The notes below the pieces were generated by a model. That model was given only the letters and a program-made list of their open reading frames with translations. It ran no database searches and was not told the origin of the DNA. Position numbers and translations under genes: made by a program. From Triglochin maritima (Eukaryota; Streptophyta; Magnoliopsida; Alismatales; Juncaginaceae): 64,000 bases of DNA. Below, in pieces: positions 58,096-64,000 of this stretch. Position 1 is the first letter of the stretch, and each line of letters starts with the position of its first letter. The stretch lies in NCBI GenBank assembly GCA_963682175.1, contig OY821774.1, positions 42,856,201 to 42,920,200 of the forward strand. The letters run 5' to 3'.

Positions 58096-58520
58096 CCCAT
58101 GCCCTACGGTTTTGCCAACTAAGATGGAATTTTGTAGTTTATTTATTTTTAATAGACTTGAGAGTTTGATATCTAAATGTGGCATATGGGAAATAAGTTT
58201 ATCACAATTTTGTTTAAGGGTATATGATTGGTTTGTAGGAAATGACATAGAAGTTTTATTTGTCCTTGATATTTTGATCTATACCCATGTAGTCTGGGTT
58301 TGTTGTTTTAGTTGTTCTTGATGTTTCGATCTAGATCCAAGAGTGAACACTACTTTTACATTTTTATTTTATTTTAATTTTGGGTGAGAACTCGGCTTGG
58401 TATATTGGATGTTAAACCTAAGTTAATTCAAAAACAATTAAGACGCATGGTTTGCCAACCACATGGGTGGTGTTTGGACTTTGGGCTAGCAGAGGCCGAA
58501 GCAACAAGACTACGTACAAT

Positions 58521-58704
58521 TAGGGGTGAGCTTCGGTCCAGGATCCGACCGAACTTTTCGGAAGACCGGACCGAACCGAACCGGACCGAAGACTGAATTC
58601 CCATGGTCCTTTGGACCGAAGACCGGACCGAAAAAGTTCGGTCCGGACCGAAAAAATCGGTTCGGTCCGGACACTCGGACCAAACCGAATTTTACTCACC
58701 CCTA
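58521..58704. mobile_element. hAT-type MITE with GGTCCGGACC core
   Basis: Termini TAGGGGTGAG (58521-58530) and CTCACCCCTA (58695-58704) are perfect 10-bp inverted repeats. Flanks CGTACAAT (58513-58520) and CATACAAT (58705-58712) match at 7 of 8 positions, an 8-bp target duplication. The interior is iterated TTCGGTCCGG and CCGGACCGAA words. It is a relative of the element at 5105-5427. Confidence 0.88.
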
Positions 58705-59319
58705 CATACAATAGCACATACCAGGCTAGCTGATTTCTTTTCTTTAAATTTTTTGAGGTTTTCGTACCTTCTTTTACTACAATATCGCAACACGAATCCT
58801 TAGTCTTTGTTATTATAAGGTCGAAGATGTACCTAATTGATTTAGATGACTCCGTCTCTTAGTAGTTATGTTTTGCTCCATAATTTTTCCAAACCAACGG
58901 TTTCCCTACCCTATTATCAATGTGGTCATGGTCGACGGTGGCAACATACTTTCTATTCTTAGTATCTTAACCTATACGACGCTCACACCAACTTGGGATA
59001 GTACAGTAAGGTAGTAGGGGTAGGTATAAAGAAAATTTACGTGTCTTTCCTAATTTCTAATTAAGTGTTTGAATCTGAGCTTTGGATCACTCATGAACCA
59101 CCGATTGAGATATATTACTAAATGACTATAGTACTTCTACGAGAAAACTAGAGTGCTGCTCACTTTTCTGCTTCCCCTCACTTTAATTCAAACTAAAACT
59201 TCCTCTTACAAATTGAGATATGTTATATAACATGTCGTTAAATTAAATATCCATCTGGCTCTAGCTAGCAGCTGGTTGGTGTTCTTTCCCATAACCACCG
59301 ATTTCAAAAAACAATTAAG
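58705..59319. other. Spacer between the MITE and duplication copy B
   Basis: No gene or repeat recognised. Confidence 0.5.
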
Positions 59320-60490
59320 TTGATCGATCAAGTGGTATTAGAATATTTTCCCATCAATCAAATAACGTACGAAGATCGATCTTCCGGTACAACGTCCCAC
59401 CGAACTATCTCTAAGTGAGAAACCATTTTAATTATTATATCTTATGGTTAAGTTTTATAACACCAACCTTTGACCACTTTGGATGTGTAGATTGAACTAA
59501 AAGGTAACGTTCTTGTTTCTAACTTGTGTGATGGTTAGGAGGTTTAGACTTCAAATTTTATCTCCACATTCATGAAGTTGAAAGAATCGATCCGAGAAGA
59601 TATAGATTTCCTAGACGCAAAGCTTTGAGGATTCCTCTACAAACATGGTGATACTATTTATTAGCCGGTTAGTTTAATGGCGCATTTAGGACCTTTCTCT
59701 CTCTTATTAGAGAGGTTAAATTAATATCTTCAATTATCAAACTTTGCATATATAATTGCTAAAAGAAGACTTTCGTCGATAGACAAATTTATCAAGAAAA
59801 TTATTCAATTTCCATCAGCTAAATGCAAATGGTCAGCTCGTTCATAATGTTTTTCCGCCAAAAAAGTAGTAGTCACTATCACAGACAAACATAACAATTA
59901 GGGTATCTAAAAAACAAGATGTGCAATTAGGGTTCGTTCATTGTAGATCTCTGATCTTCGATTGACTTTGACTGAAATTTGATTCTTGGCATGTGAGTTA
60001 TATGTTTGAGATTTAACTAAAAAACATAATGTTTTCATATAAAAACTGCGGCCCTTCTGCCGTTACTGGAAGCATATGTGGGTTGCATTAATCTTTTGAT
60101 TAAAATTACTACACTCCAAGAAAGAAAACATTGAAGCACGAATGAAGTGATTATATGTACATTGTTATACAGTAACAAATTGACCTTTGGCCACAGAAAA
60201 GGAGTGGCATTTAATTAGATCTCACCTTAGATTTTTAATTAGATACATGTTTTCATGTTATGACACACTGTTATAAACTTATGAAATTGTTTATGCTATT
60301 TAGTCAAACCTGGTAGACCTCGGAATTCCTTTGTGCTTAACTCATTGTTAATAAAACATCTTACTATGTTTAGCCACCTTTCTCATTCATGGAACCTCGA
60401 AATTCTTGAGCGGACATGGTTGGAAAGTAGAGATGGTATTTGACAGAGGATTAGGGTTTTCTATTGAAAGATCGAGGTTGGATCTCATGC
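59320..60490. repeat. Segmental duplication copy B (non-coding)
   Basis: Second copy of 56405-58095, diverged by many substitutions and indels and lacking the Tourist-like insertion. Begins GATCGATCAAGTGGTATTAG and ends GATCGAGGTTGGAT. Confidence 0.72.
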
Positions 60491-61380
60491 TCTCGGCATT
60501 TAATTAATGTTGGCTTATGTCAGATAATCTTCAACACGAAAAATAAACATTAAGTACGTAGATTGAATCACCTCATTTGTTAGATCTCTAACTTTAGAAT
60601 AATCATGTATGTCCTAACAAAGTCGAATGCATCGTTTGAACCGTAGTGTAATTTTTTTCTTCAAAAAGTACCACTGCGATGTTGTTTCTTAAGGGTCCTT
60701 TGTAGCACAACTTGTAGTTGATTTTCATTTTAATACGAAGCATTTCGTTTTAAAATCCACATTCCTTGAATTGTAGAAGGAGATGAGTTGTGTCATGTGT
60801 GCAAGTTTCTTCTCTCCTAAGATGGTTTCTAGGTCTTAGCTAGATATTAGGATGCATTTGTAGTTATGAACCAAAGTTCTAAAATTTCACCTTGAGGGTA
60901 GATAATTAACTATATATAGTATTTAGTTTCTTAGAGGCAAAAGAAACCCCATGAGTGGATCCAATGCATGGACTCAAGAGCAATGTGTGGTAGTTTTTTA
61001 GAAAAGTTGGTAGGAGAATGTGAAGGCAGTTGAAAGTGGGAAAATGGGATGAATCACAGGTTTGTCAAGAAAAGGTTAAGTTGAGGTTGACATTTAATGA
61101 CCCAAGTAAGTATATTTCAAGGTAGAGGAGTGGAATAGTTAAGGACTACACAGTAGATAGATTCTTTTTTAAAGTGTTTTTTTGTTCCATATAAGTTTTG
61201 AGATACGATCCTCACCGTTCAGGCGCGATTAGTATTTGGTTTCTTCTGGCGTATGAATAGTTTTAGCATAGTGGCTTTTGGTGTTAACGAATCACTTATT
61301 GTTATTCGAAGATTTTATCCTAAAATAGGGAAACAAATTAAAGAGTTATTTTGTGGACCACTCAATTATTCAACTTGACT
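60491..61380. other. Intergenic region, nothing supported
   Basis: AT-rich sequence without a convincing gene, repeat or regulatory site. Confidence 0.5.
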
Positions 61381-62192
61381 ACGTATATACAGGGTTTTCA
61401 GGTGAGGTCAACCTCATTTGGATTCTAATATAATGGATTAGATTCATAGAGACAGATTTGAAATATCTTGATGTGTCTAAATTTAATTGTATGACAAATA
61501 TGTTAAATGATGTTGAATCTGTAATTTACATAAACATCAAATGAAACTACCTATTAATTGTGTGCAAACACATTTTCGTTATTTGCATTTATATTTTTTA
61601 TAGATATATGTTTTCATAATTAAAAATTAAGTCTACTTATGATAGTTAGAAAATACAATTTCGTCTAATGAAAATCATATTTATATATTTGAATATTATA
61701 TTTTTATCTGATACGTTCATAATTTGTGCATTTTTTGAAGAAGCGTTAAGCATTTTCTAAAATTTTAATATCATATTTATTTAATTAGATGTCAATTATA
61801 TTTCTTTTCATGTACAATATAGTTGTATATTTTTGCAACATATGCCCAAAAAATAAAATATTCTATTCATTGTTATCAATTGTCAAGTTAGAATTGATAT
61901 ATTATTTTGTTTTGATTCAAATCTTATAAGGAAAATTATGCCTTCAAATTTGAAGATTTAAAGAACTTTCCATTTTATATATTATTATATGAAACTTTGC
62001 AAAATAAATCTTGAGTTCATACCTTTTAAATCGATACTAATTGGTTGTTCGTATTAAATACTTTCCGAAAATATCAATTGTAAACACACCAATATGAAAC
62101 TATTGGATTTAAATCCAACAATCAATGTCGAACAACATTATTTAGCTCAAAATGAGTTTGACCTCACTTGAAAATAGTCATATACACATACA
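61381..62192. mobile_element. Non-autonomous inverted-repeat element, about 0.8 kb
   Basis: The left end TATATACAGGGTTTTCAGGT with GAGGTCAACCTCATTT (61384-61420) and the right end AAATGAGTTTGACCTCACTT with GAAAATAGTCATATAC (62150-62185) are inverted copies of about 40 bp. The interior is extremely AT-rich and has no coding frame. I could not define a target duplication, so the superfamily is unassigned and the ends are approximate. Confidence 0.65.
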
Positions 62193-62759
62193 AAAAACTA
62201 TATGAATAAGTAAGATATCTAGAAAACGGGTTGTGACTCAGTTGCTAGAAGAACTCCTCTACCAACACACCCATGCTTGTCAAGAAAGTAGATTATGTGA
62301 TAAATATATTTGGTCTAAGTCATAAATGGTGGAGTTTATAGATTTCAAAGAGTAGAAAAACATGTGTTTAGGAAGAAGAAGGAACCGCAGTTGATGATTT
62401 TGATCGTTTGTTTTGTACAAGTTAAGCTTGTCCCATTTCCATATACGTAGGAGAGGAAAGAAACTATTCTCTTTAACTCAGTTAACTAACTTACCAATTT
62501 AAAGATTTAATAGTTCATAAATCTTGTCCCATTTATTTATAAGTATTATAGAAATTTAATTTGGCATCCTAATATTTTCTCGTTGTTTCTCAATTAATTA
62601 ACCAATTATCTAGGTATATGACCACATCGTTAAATTTCATTTATATACCTTATTTATATCTCTATCCTTCCCAACATTTTTGTGGTCATATTTTTGCCAC
62701 AAAAACGTAGCTCGAGCCAGACTAAGATCCAAATGCTAGTGGTCCAAAATTATTTGGTC

Positions 62760-62784
62760 ATATATATATATATATATATATATA
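62760..62784. repeat. (TA)n microsatellite
   Basis: Twelve uninterrupted TA dinucleotides. Confidence 0.95.
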
Positions 62785-64000
62785 CTTGTGTCCCCATGCT
62801 AAGAATTGGGAGCTCTTTCAGATAAATTGTTGCACATGTTGAAACCTGTCATAATCAAAATTAAACGCCTTCAACAAACAATACATATAGGCTGTCAACC
62901 GTGTCGTGTCAAATATAGGAATTCACGATTTTGTATAATTTACTAAGTAACGTCAATGAGTTATAACAAACTACGAATATTGAATATCCAAAATGCTTAA
63001 GCTAAAGGTACTATGACGTAGTAGTAGTACCCATGGTCTTATGTACCTAAAACTACATCTCTTCCAAATGACCTATATATAGAAATTATGGTACCTTACC
63101 ATATAAACAATAAAAGAAAAGCATTGTATCAACACCTTCGGGCTTCGGGTAGTTCATCGACAAAAAAAATGCCTTTCCTGGTAAGGTCATGAATGAAATT
63201 TGTTGATGTGATGATTTCACCAGGAGGCCTTGGAAGCTGCAATTGTAACGTTCTGCCATAAAACAATCATGGAAGTAAATGTGCATATAATTTACTAGGC
63301 TTCTTAAGAACAATCAAAGTGTTACTAAATTTCTAATTTCTACAATTCGATTGATTGTTATAATAGCTCAACTATGAAAGTTCATTTCCTTTCATTTACA
63401 TTGTTTTTTACTTTTCTCTACTGAAATCCAGTGTGTGACTATTTATTTACATTTTGATACCACATTTTGATGGGGAGAAAGAATATATATTTAAAAATGG
63501 TTGTTTATTTTTTGTGTTTGATGCTGTCTGTGACTGGTAGTTATTTGTACCACGTATGTTGTTGTGTCCACCAACTGCACGTACCCTCGAATGTGGAGTA
63601 ACCCTAAAGTTGCCATTATTATATACATACACATGCATGATCCATAAAAATCAAGAAATCAACTCCAATGTTTCCATTGAGATGGAGAAACGTGGACTGA
63701 TGCTATCTAACTTTGTCCCTCCAACGCCATCCCTTCCAAAATCTAGTGACATTAAATATAGGTTGTGTGTTTTTATGTGGGTCATTAATTTGCACCCCAT
63801 GTTCTCACGTATTGACGTTGGATTTATGCTCTATTTTTTCTTTATTTTATTAGTTTAGTGGGTGGGTTGGGTAATAATGTGGGACTAATGTTGTGATAGT
63901 CAAAGGAGAAATATCGTGTGAAACTAATCTGAATGTTATAGTTTGTTACTAGATATTTCGATTCTTAAAACCACATGAAGGATTCACTATTCTGTTGCAA
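62785..64000. other. Right-hand end of the window, no supported gene
   Basis: Frames at 63086-63313 (-) and 63556-63858 (+) were examined. The first contains FHDCF, the distal-haem motif of class III peroxidases, but the sequence after it does not continue as a peroxidase. The second has no recognisable features. Confidence 0.4.

Noticed and set aside
1..64000. CRISPR arrays, bacterial operons, rRNA or tRNA genes
   Set aside because: Regular repeats here are satellite or transposon units without unique spacers; genes are spliced eukaryotic ones; no tRNA cloverleaf or rRNA sequence recognised by eye.

Overview
This is nuclear DNA of a flowering plant, most likely a eudicot. The evidence is multi-exon genes with GT-AG introns and AT-rich introns, a PLS-class pentatricopeptide repeat (PPR) gene, plant-type RING-H2, proteasome, prefoldin and ribosomal protein genes, and many plant transposon families. 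I cannot name the species.

Layout. (1) 1-3624: a tandem satellite of about 21 units of about 168 bp, cut by the window edge. (2) 3.7-9.1 kb: a repeat nest holding a non-autonomous Mutator-like element, a hAT-type MITE with a perfect 8-bp target duplication, a solo LTR with a perfect 5-bp target duplication, and an inverted partial copy of the same LTR. (3) 9.1-16.4 kb: a decayed Mutator-like (MULE) transposase gene, a convergent plant mobile domain (PMD) gene and a 1-kb foldback element, perhaps one composite transposon. (4) 17-25.8 kb: an intronless E-class PPR gene in repeat-rich flanks. (5) 25.8-26.8 kb: an inverted-repeat element. (6) 27.6-38.8 kb: a housekeeping cluster, PFD3 (prefoldin 3, +), PBE (20S proteasome beta5, -) and HYPK (NatA-associated UBA-like protein, +). 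PBE and HYPK are head to head across about 0.7 kb. (7) 38.8-45.1 kb: gene-poor. (8) 45.1-50.9 kb: a RING-H2 E3 ligase of the MBR/HIP1 type. (9) 52.6-53.1 kb: RPS16 (uS9), intronless and GC-rich, followed by degenerate tandem repeats. (10) 53.8-64 kb: gene-poor, with a diverged 1-kb-scale duplication, a Tourist-like MITE present in only one copy, a second hAT MITE and another inverted-repeat element.

The intact genes are housekeeping genes that do not form a pathway, although four touch proteostasis: prefoldin (tubulin/actin folding), proteasome beta5, HYPK and an E3 ligase. The most unusual theme is structural. At least five unrelated repeat families here carry iterated short palindromes (GGTCGACC, CCGGTCCGGACCGG, GGCGTCT/AGACGCC, GATCGCGGGT/ACCCGCGATC, AAAACGACA/TGTCGTTTT). 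I saw no CRISPR array, rRNA gene or convincing tRNA gene. All calls come from reading the sequence; no database search was run.
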